Shown here: positions 34,441 through 49,100 of the stretch, one piece after another
Layout of the letters: every line of letters begins with the position of its first letter
Numbering within the stretch: the first letter of the stretch is position 1
Source of the DNA: Acridotheres tristis
Taxonomy: Eukaryota > Chordata > Aves > Passeriformes > Sturnidae
Assembly: GCA_037013685.1 (NCBI GenBank)
Contig: CM072892.1
Location: forward strand, 15,009,501 to 15,073,500
DNA length: 64,000 bases
Direction of reading: 5' to 3'
Position numbers and translations under genes: made by a program
The notes under the pieces: model-generated
Seen by the model: the letters and a program-made list of their open reading frames with translations, nothing else
The model's database searches: none
Told to the model about the DNA's origin: nothing

Positions 34441-34540
34441 TAAATATCCACATGGGCTGACATCTGAGGTCAGATTCTGGACTACAGAGACATTTAATCA
34501 CCATCACTAGAGCATTTTCATTTGAAGGAATGGGAAAATA

Positions 34541-34576
34541 CTGGATATATTATGGATATATCCTGGATATATTATG
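34541..34576. repeat. short direct repeat (ctggatatattatg, two copies)
   Basis: A 14-bp word recurs with a 22-bp period, with a shorter copy in between. It is a small simple repeat. Confidence 0.75.
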
Positions 34577-37500
34577 CAGTGAGAGGCAAGGAAAGGGTAT
34601 ACTGGAACCATATGAAAAACAAGGTCCCATTTCCCTCCACCTACTATTTAAAAGTTTGTTTGGGACAATTCTGCATTGATAGCAATTTTGTTCTGATCCT
34701 CATGAAAGGATATCTGCAACTCAGAAAGGTTTAGTTATGATTTCTTTAGAAGATAAGGTTGTTCTAAGGGGAGCTAACATAATTAAGTGTCATCCATCAT
34801 GAAAAAAATTATTTTTTGAGAAGATTTTGTTTCAGTTGCTGTTGTATTATGGTCTCAGTCACAGCATCTTTCCTTACACCAGAATATATAGTACTAAGCC
34901 CATCTAAACAAAAGTCCCAGTCCAGTTCTGAAAACAGCAACATCCTGTTTACCTCTGAAGCCTCTCTCCAGCCTGGCTGGAAGTCAGGGTGGCCATTCAT
35001 TTCCATGCACTTGAGTCTGTGTGTGCTTGCAGATTTGCAGCACAGGAGAAAGTCCAAGCCAGAGAGAGAGAGAGGAAAATTACATTCTTATTTGCATGTT
35101 TGCAGGCCCCATCAGGGGTTCAGATGCAGTAGTTCAGTAGTACAGTATCTGCATCCAGACTGAACAGGGGGTCTAAGACATAAATAGGCAGTTGTTGAGG
35201 GCACTACACAGTGCCAGCAGCCAGATGTGGGCCTGACAGCAGGAGCAGACAAGCTCCTGGGGCAGCACAAATTCAATTTTGTTCATGTTCCATGGAGCTA
35301 AAACCACTGAGATGGAGCTGTTTCTGCTGTCCCACTTTATCACACAGATTTCATGACCACATTTGAAGACATATTTGACACCTAGACAAAAGCCAGATAC
35401 TTTAAGATCTCCCAGGATTGAGACAAATACCCATCCTCAGCCCCACGAGCCTTCAGATACTGCAATGAAGTCTTTGGTAGAAAAACTTTGGTTTCTTTCT
35501 GTTCCAAAGAGCTCAGCTTTGATAAATGCAGTGGGATTGATCTGTGCTGTGCATCCCTTAACTGAGTTACATGTATAATCCTCCCTGGTAGAGAACATTT
35601 ACATTCCACTGACCTAGTTGAAAAAATGCATTAATTTTAATTTATGCAAAATTCTCCCAATAGAAGAGTGAGAGAAGAGAGGAGATGTCTTATTTGCAGT
35701 CCTTGCCTGCTTGGAGCGAGAAGTGAAGCCAACTTTTTAATCAGGATTTTTTGAAAATGCTGAAGCATTTCAATGGGTGTCTTGTTCATATATATCCAGA
35801 TAGAGCTTTTTTACCTCCCATTTATCTCACACGGTCACAAATACAAAATGTGCTATTAACCTGTCTCCTCTCCACTGAGTGGTGCCTCTCTGCCTCTGGA
35901 GACCCTGGGGCAGTGGAGCACCAGGGACAGTTTAACGCAGATTTCAGCCAGATACCTCATTTCAACTCCCCCTATTTCACACCTCTCTGGAGGCTGATCC
36001 CATGTGGAGACAAATAGGGAACTTTATTGTTGAAGAAGGAAGTTAATGGTGCATATACCTGTATCATCTAACCTGAAAAGCCCCAAGAGCATAGTTAGCC
36101 CACAGCCTGGCTCCAGTGCTGCAGCTGTCTCAAAGGAAAAATGGCCAGTAATGATTATAAGAACTAGTTGTGTAGCCCAAAATTTGACTGTAGGGTCACT
36201 TCAGCTGTCTCAGTAAGTCAAACACAACAGGCACATGTAAAAAGGGACTGAGTGGAGGTTGGTTTTATATTGCTTCCGCATGGAAAATCAGAGGGATAGA
36301 TGTCCTCATGTTAGAATTCCCTTTAGTAATGATTACTTTGGGGTCTTGACTCAGAAATGTTGCTGCTACTGCAGCCAGCCAGCCCTGTTTCCACATGGGA
36401 GGTTGCCAGAGCAGGAACAGCTAGGAGCCATCATTTTTTGCTCAGCAGGCTTTTTGGCAGCTACCAACATTGCTGTAGTCAGTGTGAAGTAAACCAATTA
36501 AGTAGCTTTTCATGCCAGAAGGGCTCAGGAAAAGGAGAGCACCATAATAGCTAAATCATCTTTTTCTTTACTCCTGCTTAAAGGGTAGATTTGGAGCAGG
36601 TGGCCATGAAGTCCTTTCTCTATCCCTGGAGGCTCAAACCCAGCCTGCCTTACTCATGCTGACAGCCCAGCTGTGGCTGAGGGGGCTCTTCTCTCTGTGC
36701 CCAAAGCAGGAGCTCTGCAAGCCTGAGCAATGCCACAGCTGTCCACAGGAGCCTGTATGTGATCTGAGGGAGCAGCTCAGAAAGCCATTGATCTGGGGAG
36801 ATGTCCAGATCCTGACTCTGCCATGACCCCTCCCAAAAACATCAAAGGCAGCCCGTGCTCACGCAGTGTTGCTGATCAGCATGTTGTTTCATGTAGTCTT
36901 TGACAGCTACCATGTAAATACAGGAACCACAACCTGAGCAGGGGAGAGGAGAAAAAATTAACATAGAGGTAATCTGCAACTGTGTAATTCCATATCTCCT
37001 TATCATGTATCCCCGCTGTTTATAGTCCTGTACCTTTCTTTGTTCAAAATCACCTCTGTTGTAACTAAGAATGAGAGAAACGTCCCTTGTAGATGCCAGT
37101 AAGCATCTGTGTTTATTGGAGTATCACAGGAATTAATTTTATTACTAATGTGTAAGGGCAAGAGCCACAATGCTTTCAGGAGATTGCTGCCCACCTGACA
37201 TGGTATTTTTTCTTAGTTGCTGGTATCTTTAGCTTACAGTAAAGCTCATTTCAGATGGAAAGTACTGTAGATGTTTCACTCATTACCAATGGAAATGCGA
37301 TGGTATGTTCTCAGTACAGCTCTGAATGTGCTTATCTCCAGCTGTTTAAGGATGAGTATTGCTGAGGAAGGGCAATCCCTACACTAGACTACAGCTGCTC
37401 AGAGAGGTATAGTATCGTAAAATATAGACAGTGATTTGTGACAGTAGAGAAATTTTTATTCTTTTCCCCAGCCAAAAGTAGTCATTTTGCACTCTTCCTT

Positions 37501-39249
37501 ATGCAGAATGAAAAAGCTTTCATAAAAAGTAACTTTTCCTGTTTTCTAATAAATTAATACTGATAACATCATGGGTGCAGTATCAGGCAGGTAGAAAGAA
37601 AGAAAGGCAAGGAAAGCAGGAGGAATAGTGTCCAAAGAAAGTACCCCATCAGCTCGCAGAACATTTCCAAAGATCCATTTGGTAATTAAATCAGTAATGT
37701 TAATTTCAGATATTAGAACCCAATTGTCAACTTCTCAAGCCTAGGTAACTCGCAAGCTGTCAGATGTCCTTCCAAATACACATCCTCTGTCACAAACTTA
37801 TTTTTGTCTTCAGCGAGACTTTGGAACAGTCTTAGAACAATTGTTTCAAGAGAGATAAACAGATATGCAATGATACAACTTTTGCTAAAAGGAAAGTAAA
37901 TAGAAATAAGTAATATCAATGAAACAATGTACAATTTAGAATTTGGAGAACTCTGTCAGGAAAGAGAATTTTATTAACTGTTCTTCCAGGCAAGTGTTGA
38001 GAAGAGACCAGAGGTGTTCACTAGCATGAGTAGCCATGGCTTGATAAAAGCACTTTTCAGGTGGAAATATTCTTTCAGAAGAATCTTTATTTTCCATGGA
38101 ATTGCTCATAATCTTCAGGAATTTGATTAACTCCTAGTTTATATGGATTTGCTATTATTAATCTAGTTTGTTTTAAGAATCAACATGTCATTCTGTAATG
38201 TCACTCTAGGGGCAAAGCTGACCAAAGGCTTTCTTGAGAGAGAAGATTGTTCCAAGGTTTTGAACACACCTGGTGTTTTGTGCACTCACATCCAGACACT
38301 AGCTAAGAAAAGCTGCACAGAATCGTGAGTATTCTCTGTCAGCAGGTAGGATTGCTTCACATAGAGGTAGTCCACTGTGCCATACCTTAGACCAGACCCG
38401 GTTCCCTACACAGGGTCTCCACCAGTATGAGCACTTGGCAAACCAAACTGGAGGTGCTGGTAAATGTGTTTGGAGGGAGGAAGTGATCTATCAAGAGATT
38501 GGAAAGGCTTTTAATATGAACTGAACTGGCCCAATGTGATCCCACAACATCTAGGAATAAAACTATCCCTAAACGTATGTTCTGTTTGCCACCTTTAGGA
38601 CAGGCTTGATTGAATACCACAAGGGTTTCTGGCATGGTAGCCTCATTGGCTTGAAGCAGATCCATTAGTCCCTTTCTTCTCTTCTTGCTATTACTTTAGT
38701 TCATATTTATGCAAGCATGCTGGTCAGAAACTCCTTGGGACTAAAAGAAAGCAATTTTTTTTAGTAAGAATTAATCATTAATTATCCATTCATTATTTCC
38801 TAAACCATTTGGGTGTACCCATGTTGCATCTAATGGGTTAATTCATTTTATGTCAGTTCAGCTGTCACATTGTGGCATGTTTCTTGTTTGGGTGAATGAA
38901 ACCTTTGAAATGGGATGTAACAAGTAAGGAATACCTTGTTCTTACAGTAGAATCATTCTCACGTTTGTGTGTGACTGACTGTTCAAATTATTACATCCAG
39001 GCCAGTTCAGCCAGCCACCATAGGGAGAATGCAGCATATCAGCTGCACAGAGAATAAGTGGAATTTGAAAATGTCATGGCAGACCTGGTCCCACTGCTTT
39101 GAATGAAACATCTCCTTTTTTTCAGCACTATCATCTACTTGTTTGTTTTTGTTTAACAGTGACTTTCTAAAACCTTTTAAATGCCTGTTGTCACCACTGG
39201 ATTGAGTCTTTATTTGTTATCTGAATGCACTTCCCAGGATAGCTGTTAC

Positions 39250-39275
39250 AAAAAAAAAAAAAAAAAAAAAAAAAA
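39250..39275. repeat. (A)26 homopolymer and A-rich tract
   Basis: A pure A run is followed to about 39350 by A-rich sequence. It could be a retroposon tail, but the upstream sequence is not recognised. Confidence 0.8.
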
Positions 39276-42200
39276 GCAAAAATAAAGAAAACCATAGTAA
39301 AAAAAATGAAATTGAACAAAGTTAAAAATTGAAAACTGAAACTGAATTGATTCAGAAGGGTTTTAGGGGTTTTTTTCTAAACTTGTTTTTGTATTTTAAT
39401 GCACAAGCATGTCCATCAACCATTCAGTCTATTTCAGCAGATGTAGTACACAGAAAACTTAGCATGCCAGGATTTCATTGTCCTTTGCTTTAGTCTTCTG
39501 TCCAGGCTGAGCTTCAGCTTCTCTTCTTTGTATTTTCCTCCATCACAGATTTGTATTATTTCTATCATCATCGTGCTAAACTCTCTTACTTATATATAGA
39601 GAAAAGTAGGATCTCACCCCTATGTTTATCTAGCTACTGGGAATTATCTGAATAGAAAATGAGCACAAGCAACACTCATTTACCATGAGAAAGCAAGCTG
39701 GAAAGTGTCAGAGAGCTGCAATGAATGAACTCCTCTTGCTAATGACTAGCTGGCCTTGTTATTAATATGGTTATAATAACGTTAAGCTTCTCTATTAAGT
39801 CAGCAGACAGGGGCTATTGGTTACACTTCATTTCTAAGAAACAGGCCCGTTTTCAATTATATGTAATTCATGGTGCCTTTAAATGCCTGGAAAATGCGAG
39901 TTCAAGAATACCTCATTGAAGATGTTGCAAAGTTTAACTAAAACAAAAATCTGTTCAGAAAGACCACATTTGCTGGCTTGTGATTCACTTCTTCCCTGTT
40001 CTAAGATGAAGGGAAGAAACTGATCACCCCTGTTCAGATTTGGAACCAAAATTCATAACAAATAAAACTGAAAGGTAGTGAAGATCATCCTGAGGACATG
40101 ACTGAAGTTGTGTTCTTAAAACTCTCTGCCAGAGCCCTCCAAATGCTGAGTTACCTGGTTGTGCTTAGCATTCACATACTGGTGTGCAGCTGCAATTTTG
40201 GACTGCCTGTCAGCATCAGAGGACAGGTGTTAGAGCACCTTTATCTCTTCCTCATGCCTCTGTGTCCCTGATGCAAGGGTCCATTTTCAGTCCCTACCTA
40301 TTTCTGGGGCAAAGATGTGGTGCAGTCCATCCTGGGGCTGTGGGCCTCCCAGGAGAGCAGGGCAGCAGGATCCCCATGTCTCTCAAGTTTCGGGGTGTGC
40401 AGGGAAATAGTGTTACCTCAAGGATGCTCCTGGACAGTGATGAAAACAAAACACAGCCCATGCTGTTTGTATCTGCATCACTGTACATACACCCTGTACA
40501 TACCTGAGCTCCCAGCCTTGCCCAGGTGCCAGCAGCACTACTGCCCCTTCCTGCTGTGCACACACTGTGGGGACTGGCTCCAGGTACAGCCTGTGTCACC
40601 ATGCCTATGTGGGAGTGAAGCAGAATCTTCTTCCCTCTTGGTGTCCTTGTCAGTTGCTCTCTGTCTCTTTCTCACTTTCTTTGTATTGCTCCAATGAGAT
40701 AGCTCAGCTCTTGCCAGCATGGCAGCAGTGATTTACTGTTCATATTGTGGGTAGGGTCAGGGCCTGAGGTATGTCCCTTATTCCCCCATCTCTTGAACTT
40801 TCAATTCCAATGACTTGCACTGTACTGTGGTCATGAGCACACCTTTGTTTAAGTCCAGCTCTTACGAGAAGAGCCCTGGTGCCAGGCGCTGGGAGTTAGT
40901 GTTCAGCCAGTAATTATAGGGGTGTCAATGATAACAGTGAGCATTTCTGACACTCTCAGGACAGAGAACAGCCTGTGCCATTTCACCTCCCTGTTTAGAA
41001 TGAAGCAGCCTTTTGAATTTGAGAGTGACTGATATTCATGACCTTTTCATCTCAGAAGTAAGGGACTGTCTTTAAAATATGCTCTGCCGGCATCTCAGGA
41101 TGTGCAGTGAACTGACCTGCCCTTGAAAACAGGACTTGAAAGGACTTCACTTCCCAGGCTCTTGGTTCTGCCAAGAGAAGTGTGTTGGGGTTTTGATCAT
41201 TCAAGGTAAGAAACTACACAAGGGATCAGGGGTAGGCAGTTTCACTTTCCATCTTTCTCAGCTGTAACCAATGCAAGGGCATCTTGCATCTCAGGCTGCT
41301 GATGGCAGTAGGGCTGGCTGGCTGGAGGAGACATGCCAGAGCCCAAGTGCAGGACACAGGACAGGACCTGTCCCCTGTGCCAGCCAGGTTACAGGGATGT
41401 GTAGCTTGTTGTCCTCTCAGTGTGTCTTGTACTGCCATTTTGTGGTGGGAATTGTCTTACCCACTGACAGGGTTTGAGAGCTAGTGCTGCCAACAGCTTG
41501 TCCCACTAATAGATTTGACACCCCAAATGGTCATGAGGTTTGGAAAACTGAAAGCATGTTTTGTAGATCCACCAAACTTTTGCAGTTAGAACAGCAAGAG
41601 GAGGAACCCCTGTGTAAGGTGCAGGTGCTTCCTTAACAGAGATGAAAAATTAATCTAAGATATGATCTATCTAGCTGCACAGACTTATAAAGACAACATG
41701 TACAAATGAGCAAGAGGGTTGAGGTGTTTTAATCACAGCTACAGGGCTCTTTCTTAATTTCCTATATACCTGAATACAAACAAATATCTGACAGATTTAA
41801 CTCCGGGTCTGATTCCAATTCCTTGCAGGAAATAGCAAGGCCAGTATTGTTGCTTGCAGGCTTATCAAAATTACAGCAAGATACAATTCCCTATTAAATG
41901 ATTGAAAAAATAAAAAAAGAAATAGAACCAAGGAGTCAGAGATGATCACAGAAATCTTATGATCATAGTGAACCTTGAAGCTTTAAAATTATGATACTAT
42001 AGGAAGGATATTATTTTCTGTGTAATACAATAATGTCTGCTAAGCCTTATCATTTGATTATATCACTAGTAATGCCTAAACCAAGGTAAACTTTGTTTCC
42101 TCTCTACATAGTGAAAAGGAAGTCTTGAGAGCTGCAAAGGTGCAACTGAGAAGTAAATTAGGTTGATGACATTTTTGCAGCTTTTGACTTCGTTTAGTGT

Positions 42201-45200
42201 ACCTCCTTTTGCATGAATGCTTTTTTTCAAGCTGAAGCTCTATAGCTGTATGTAGGCACAGGGAAAAAAACCAAGAAAACTTTCACAAGTATATGCATTA
42301 TCAGCTAGTCCTGAGGCTCCTCTGAAGCTGTTGTACCTACTTAGGCAGTGTTTGAAGAGCTTTCAGATCATAATGAATTCATGCACCCTACTTCATTTAA
42401 ATACATGGAGACACTAATTTTAAGTGCATATTCCTGAGCTCTCCTGCTTTGTTTTGCACATGAAACAGGAAGGTAGTTGGTCAGTCCCTGTTCAAACTGC
42501 AGTTACAAGGGAATAAAAACTATTTCAATGAACTCACTGCAGGGGTGATACCTCAGGATGCAATGTTTGGTGCAGTGAGAAGTATCCAAGGGACTAATCC
42601 AGGGACCCTGATGCCCAGACAGGGTGGGGAAAAGAGGAAAGCCTGCTGCATATTGTGCTAGAGGTACCTGAGCAGGTCCAGCAGGTCCACCTCGCTGCAG
42701 ATAAAGTAGTTGTGAGTGACGGAGAGCTGTCAGTTCCACCTTCTTCTGTGCAGGGGATTGTGGATGGTTAATGTCTGGAAGAAGTGGCTCTGGAGCAGTG
42801 TCAGCAGGGCCCATGATCATAGCTGCCAGCAAGACCACCTCTGATCATCTACCACATGCAGCTGATTTGTGAAAATGAGCACAATGCATGCAGCCTGGAT
42901 GTGAATCTCAGATTATGCCTTCCCGTGGAATATTATCAGCCGTAAATGACAAGTCACAACCAGGTGTTCCAAGTATTGAATGCTGTGTGAGCACCTAGAC
43001 AGGGTCCACACCTGAAAGGCCCAGGCTTTGGAACATTTTGAACACAGTCTTTAAGCCACATTGTCCATACCTTGGTCTTTTGCCCTTGGCAATCTGCCTG
43101 AAGAGGTTGTCTAAAGCACTGCAGATCTCCTTTCCTACATGTGCCACATTACTCTTTTTGAGCTAGTAGTATCCAAGCCTTCCCAATGTCTTTCGACAGC
43201 CTTTTGCTCATCACAAAAATGAAGGATGGGAAATGCTATTTTTCTGCACATTAAATTAAAAATTGAGTAAAAATTAAATAAAAGTGAAGTTTAAAAGTAC
43301 AAAAAGTAAAACTGCATCTCAGACCTAGATAGACTAAAATCATCGTGCTCTTCAGGGACAGATCCAGATGAAATCTCATCCATGCAGATGAAGCTGACAC
43401 CTTCCCTGTGATCTGAAGGGGGAACAAGGCTAGAAGATCTCCTGTGACAGTGACACTAGGAGCTGGCAAAGCAGCAGCAATCTGGCTTGCATAGGAGCCT
43501 GCATGGTGGCAAGCTTGCCCCAGGTACCCCTACATAGCAGGGCTGGCATGCCAGGAAGCTTCACTCTTTTGAAACAGTACAGATAGCTTGCCCCTCAATG
43601 CATACTCTGGTTGCCCTCCTTCTAAAGGAGAAAATCCTTTCACAAGCCCCCGCTCCCCTCCCTGACACTGTCCCTTTTGGGTAATTAAATAATGGACTAA
43701 TGGAACATGTCATGATGGTAAGTGCTTAAAAGATCTATCTTTCTGTCTTCATTTGAGACATTTTAGTATCAGCGAGCAGTTTCCAGCCATCATGATAATT
43801 TATTTAAATGATTTATGTGGAAAAACAAGACATTCCACAATACCTCTAAGACACATCCTGGAGCGTGGCTGTTGCTGGCTAACACTGCCTCTGGGAGCAG
43901 AGGTACTCATTTACATCTTGTACTTCTCATCTCTGCGGGGAGGTGATTACCCCTGACAACACCACCCCTTGCCAGGGATTTTAAGCATTTCTGCTTGAAC
44001 AAATATGAAGTTACGTGGAATTTAAAAAGCACAGTGCACAGGAACAACATGAAATAATTATTTCAACAATGCTACAAAATGAAACAAAAAAGAAACAAAA
44101 AAATGCAAACAAACAAACTCAAGGAATAGTTTCCCCAAAGTAAAGCCAAAACATATTTAAGTACTTCAGAACAAAAAAATGTGGGAGACAGGGACTGATT
44201 AATCTGTGGCAATAGTGGGACACTAGACTCTACCCTGTTAAAGCTTTCAGAAGCATTGACTGAAAACAGCTGCAGAAAGTATATTTTTGACCATAAAACA
44301 GTAGCGAGCCATTCTGCAAAAACATACGAGCAATTTACAGGCTCACCATTGCCTCTAGAATTGCCTGGTTTATCCATTTGCAAAGAAATATTGCCAGTTA
44401 AACAACACTGTACTGTACTAAAAGTTGACTGATCCTATTTCTGAAGCTCTTCAGTGAGCAGTGCCATCCATTCTTCTCTGGACTCAGTGATGTCCCTGCA
44501 AGTTACATTAATTTGCAGCCTGGAAGTCTGATCCCAGTCACCTCCAGCTTTACTGCAAATGCCTTCCCAATCCAAGGATGTGATATATGCAGACATATGA
44601 CTTCCTTGTCTGCATGCATGGAGCTAAGGGGATTTTGAGACTCATTCTCCTGCTTGTGTGAGTTGGCCAGTTGGAGTCAAAACAGGGTTCAGCAATTTTT
44701 GCCTTGCAGACACTGGGAGCAGGAACAGAGTGCAGTGGGCTGGCTCTCCTGGACCTGGGCAGGGAGGTAGGCTGAGTGGAGCAAGGGGTAGAGCCGAGGG
44801 TCAGGATGCTCAACTCACACCAGGGCCCGAGGGAACTCTCCTACGCACACACAGATACATACATGTGTGTGCAAGCTTGCTTTCAGTATGGTTGTGGTGA
44901 CACAGCAAACAGCACATCAGAGGGCTTTGGATGTACCTTACCCAGCTCCCCTCTATGCATACTTGTTTTCCAAAAGTCAGTGAGTAAATTAAGACCTTCA
45001 GCAGGTGACTTGTGGCTTTATTAAGGTCTTGAGCCTGTGCCACTATAGTAGGAAAGAGACAGGCAAGAGATGCTCCTGCATGAGGCCGTGTGCACCCACT
45101 GACCCTTTTCCCAGAGCACCATTGCCTGGCCACTGGCACACAACTCATTGATCCAGGAGGTAGAAGGGAGCGTTCCATCTTGCTATGTTTGCAGTCAGAG

Positions 45201-45806
45201 AGAGCTATCTGAGGGGTAGGGGGGAACATAATAAGTAGGAGTATTCCTAAATCTAAAAAGCAAGTTATTTTCTCCCAGGGACCAGGAGGCCTGTCAAGCA
45301 TTACAGAGGGCACAGCCTGTCAAGTCAATCAGCAGATGCAATGCCTTGCCACAAACTCTGCTTGAGCAAGGGTCTCCACACCAAGGGCAGAGATCATGAG
45401 CCTGAAGGGAGCATGTCCTTGTTCTCCTGCTCTCTGCTGGTGTAATGGAACTACCAAAGCTTTACTGCTACAGCCTGAGATAGCCCAGCTGCTGCTGCCT
45501 AGGTGGTAACATGCCCTGCAACTTGGGCAAATGTGAACAAAGTAAAATAGCCTTCCATCCAGCTGGGAACTTCGTCTCTGAAACACTCAGGTCTTAGGCA
45601 TTTGTTCTTGTTACACTCTGCAAGGTGCAGGCTTTCTCAAAACAATAGGTTTTTAATAGACTCCTTAGCTTTGATGAAGTGGTATTTTTTGATAAATAAT
45701 AAAATAACCAGCTCAGAAATAGCTATTAATTATTTACTGAAATATCAACTACAACCTCAGCCGCCTCATGTCCGAATCCAATGCTCCAGTCTACAATCTC
45801 CTTGTG

Positions 45807-46120
45807 AGGGGAAGAAAAGGGGCAGGCACTGATCTCTTCTCTGTGGTGACACTGACAGGATCCAAGGGAATGGCCTGAAGTTGTGTCAGGGGAGGTTTAG
45901 GTTGAATATTAGAAAAAGACTTTTCACCCAGAGGGTGACTGGACACTGGAGCAGGCTTCCCAGGGCAGTAGTCACAGCACCAAGCCTGACAGAGTTCAAG
46001 AAGAGTTTGGAGAATGCTCTCAGGCACATGGTGTGACTCGGGGATTTTTCTGTGTAGGGACAGGAGCTGGACTCTATGAGCCTTGTGGATCCCTTCGAAC
46101 TCAATATATTCTTTGATTCC
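45807..46120 (+). mobile_element. CR1 LINE 3' end (5'-truncated)
   Basis: A clear match to the avian CR1 3' region: ggcaggcactgatctcttct, then gggaatggcctgaag, gtgtcaggggaggtttaggt, cacccagagggtgactgg, cacagcaccaagcctgacag and ctcaggcacatggtgtga. It closes with a degenerate octamer attctttgattcc. It is truncated at the 5' side like nearly all CR1 copies and is moderately diverged. A 126-codon frame on the opposite strand is only its shadow. Confidence 0.92.
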
Positions 46121-49100
46121 GTGAAGAACTGGTCTCTCTGTAAACAGAAACTCCATAGGTGACCGGATCATGATCCTGTTGATTTAGTGGGTTTTTCCCA
46201 TTTAGTTCAACAAGAGCAGAAGGAGCCACATTGTTCACTTAAGTTACACTTGCAGACAGATCTACTCACTTATGTCAGTCTCTGATGTTAGAACACTGGG
46301 CTTTTGATTTTGTGTATGCAGGTGTAACTCAGCAATAATCTGAGTAAGTAGGTGAAGTCCAACCTGTGTCCATTATTTGCAATGATAAATATCTGCATTA
46401 TTTTTCATCAAAACACTGATTGCTGGTTTATAGGCTCAAATGGGCAAATCACTAGAAATAAAATATCGTTATGCTTTTAGCTGAAAGTTTGACAGCTGAT
46501 AGGCAGTTTGTAATATTAACTGGTGCAGATAAAATGTAAAGAATACTCTGAGGAGATATCCTAAGGACAACTCTGGACATACTCCAAAATGAAGTCAAGA
46601 AATAGGTGTCAAATAGGTACTAAGCAGGAAAAGCAGTAGACCTGCTTTTGCTATTAGCAGTGTTTTGATTCAGATGCAGTAATAAAATGACGTTAAGAGG
46701 ATGGATAAAAACCTGAAGTTCTGGAAAAGGGTATCTTAGGTAACAGAAAGGCTTGTTGATTCCCATAGGAGTCATATTCACCTGTAAAATCTACCATCTT
46801 AACATTGTTGGATTTTTTTTTAAGAAACACAAATGGTTTTTTACATTTTTAAACAGAATTCATCTTCTATCTGTAAAGACTAATAGCTGGTAAAAAACAG
46901 AGTGATCTCTAGGAATATGGGCTATAGGGAAGGTCTGGAAAGTAAACCAAAACCACAATTTACAGAGCTCAAAGTGCTAAGTATTATTCTTCTGTTTACA
47001 CACATGGCTGCAACTGGCTTCATCTTCTTTAATACACTACAGCACTTTCCTCTTACCATGCTATCTCCTGAGCATAGACATCACTGGAAATGGTGACTCC
47101 TAAAAAATACTGACATGGCCTAAATACTGTGGAATATTGTATTCCAAACCAGGCAGAAAGTCAGGATTGAAGCAATCTGACATGTCTGGCTGAGATGGAG
47201 TGGTCCTGGTCATGGAGTCTGGACTGACACAACCACTGAAGGGGAGCCCAAGTAGAAAGCATGTGTTAAATTCATACCCACAAAATCATTATCAAATAAC
47301 AGCAGCACTGCTGTGTTCTCCAGTTTGGAAGGAAACCATATAACCACAGATTTGATTGAGCTTCTGCTGGGAAGTCAGTGTAATCATCACCTTCAAAAAC
47401 AGGTCTGTTGTCTGTCACATAGAGACAAATTGCTCATGACACTTTGCTCTGTCCAATTATTCTTATTTATAACAAGATTGAAAAGAAGTTTCTCAGGGTG
47501 CTTTTTATCCCTTTCCTTCCCTTTGCAGTGCTAAGCTTTAGCACGTCTTTTTGATTCCCTGAATTGAGGAAGTTATCCTTTCCAAGCAGCTGGGCTTGAG
47601 GCTTTCTGCATCACATGTTGCTACACAGGGACCTTTGGGAGCTGGCCATAGGCAGGTCAACATGAAAAAAGGTGGCAGAAATCTGCAAGATGTCATTGGC
47701 TTCAGCTCTTCTATCAGTACATATTACACAAAGCAGAATTTTCCCTTAATATTCTTTTGTTGTTCTTACATCAAAGGGCTAAATTATGCCCACTAATACG
47801 TGTAAGAGGCTTTTCAGTTATCTTTCTGATGCAAATTATATCATTTTGCATTATCAACTGATTATCTGCAGTTTGAAAAGTACCACAGATGTTGAGCAAA
47901 GATATGTCAGTTCTCTCCTCTGAGAGCAGCAAGCGTTCAAGTAAGCAAAATTGAAACAGTCCTGTGGGAATTCTAGTTTAGCTGTAGCTCAAGCGGGAAA
48001 CCAGTCTGGGCTTCAGGAAGTTTGTCAGGTATTTGATGAAACGGTGATTAAAGAACTGGGTGTGCCCAGCTCAGCACCTGGATGTATACCAGGTCATCTC
48101 CAGCACATACATCCTCTCCCCTTGCTAGATGCCTATATTGAGCACAGGGCAAAGTTACATTTAGCAGCTGCTTCAGGTCCATTAGACGACAGCCCAGTGT
48201 GAGATCTGCCCTTAGCTCTCATTGCACAACATGGAATAAATTGTATTTGATTGTGGCAACATGCTGACAAAGCCAAGGTTAATGAACTGACAAAGAATAC
48301 TTAATGAAGTCAAATTATGAGTGATTGTTTTACTAGATGGCATTTAGGATTTAGAATAATCATTACAAAATAAAACCTCTACCCACCTCTGACTGGGCTC
48401 TTGCAGAGGTGCACATTTCAAAAAACAGTTGAGTTGAGAAAAAGCAAGTACCTGAAATGTCTGCAAAGCAACATCAGCCAAACATGATATTACTTACTGT
48501 TTTTAAGAAACAGTGACAGGAAATTATGGAGGCAAAGAAGGAACTATACCATGATTCTGCCTGGTGTTACTATCTTAATGTAGGCAGACCACCTCTCTGG
48601 TTGTGCCTGTGTTAAATCTCAGTAACCTGGCTCATTTGCAAGTTCAAGGTTTTGTTAGTCTGTAACATAGCCTGGAACTGTAGTCTACAGTTATCAATTT
48701 AATGGTGGTTTCTGGACCATATCTTATTATCTAGTCAAATGTATTAAATTATGACAGAAGACTTCTCCAGAAGTCCACTGAGGGCACTCACAGAACACTG
48801 CCAGATGGTCAGACATCCAAGACAGGAAGGAGTAAGAGGAGCCTTTTCACCTAATCTCATCTATCCCTTTGAAGGCCTGAAGTTCTGTCAAACTCACCAG
48901 TTCCTTAGCTTGTGGAAGTTAGGGAAGATATGGCTTTGTAGGACTCTCCTTACTCCTATGCTGAACACCCTACAAGGCTGCAATGGGACCACAGACAGGC
49001 CTTGATCACACATCGAAGGGCACAGTATGAAAGGCACCTGCCAGAGTTGGAAGAATCAATGTTAGCTCTTTGTCTTTGCCAAAAAGACTATTGATTCTCT

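Larger units (their letters stand above)
34441..45806. other. gene-free interval
   Basis: No coding exon was recognised, including none resembling PRIMA1. It holds a 26-base A run at 39250 and a 14-bp near-tandem duplication at 34541-34576. The AT-rich stretches at about 39700-39880 and 43680-43870 are dense in TAATTA/TTATTTAAAT-like words and might be regulatory. Confidence 0.55.

Noticed and set aside
45791..46171. 126-codon ORF on the - strand
   Set aside because: It lies antisense on the CR1 3' region, which explains the open frame.
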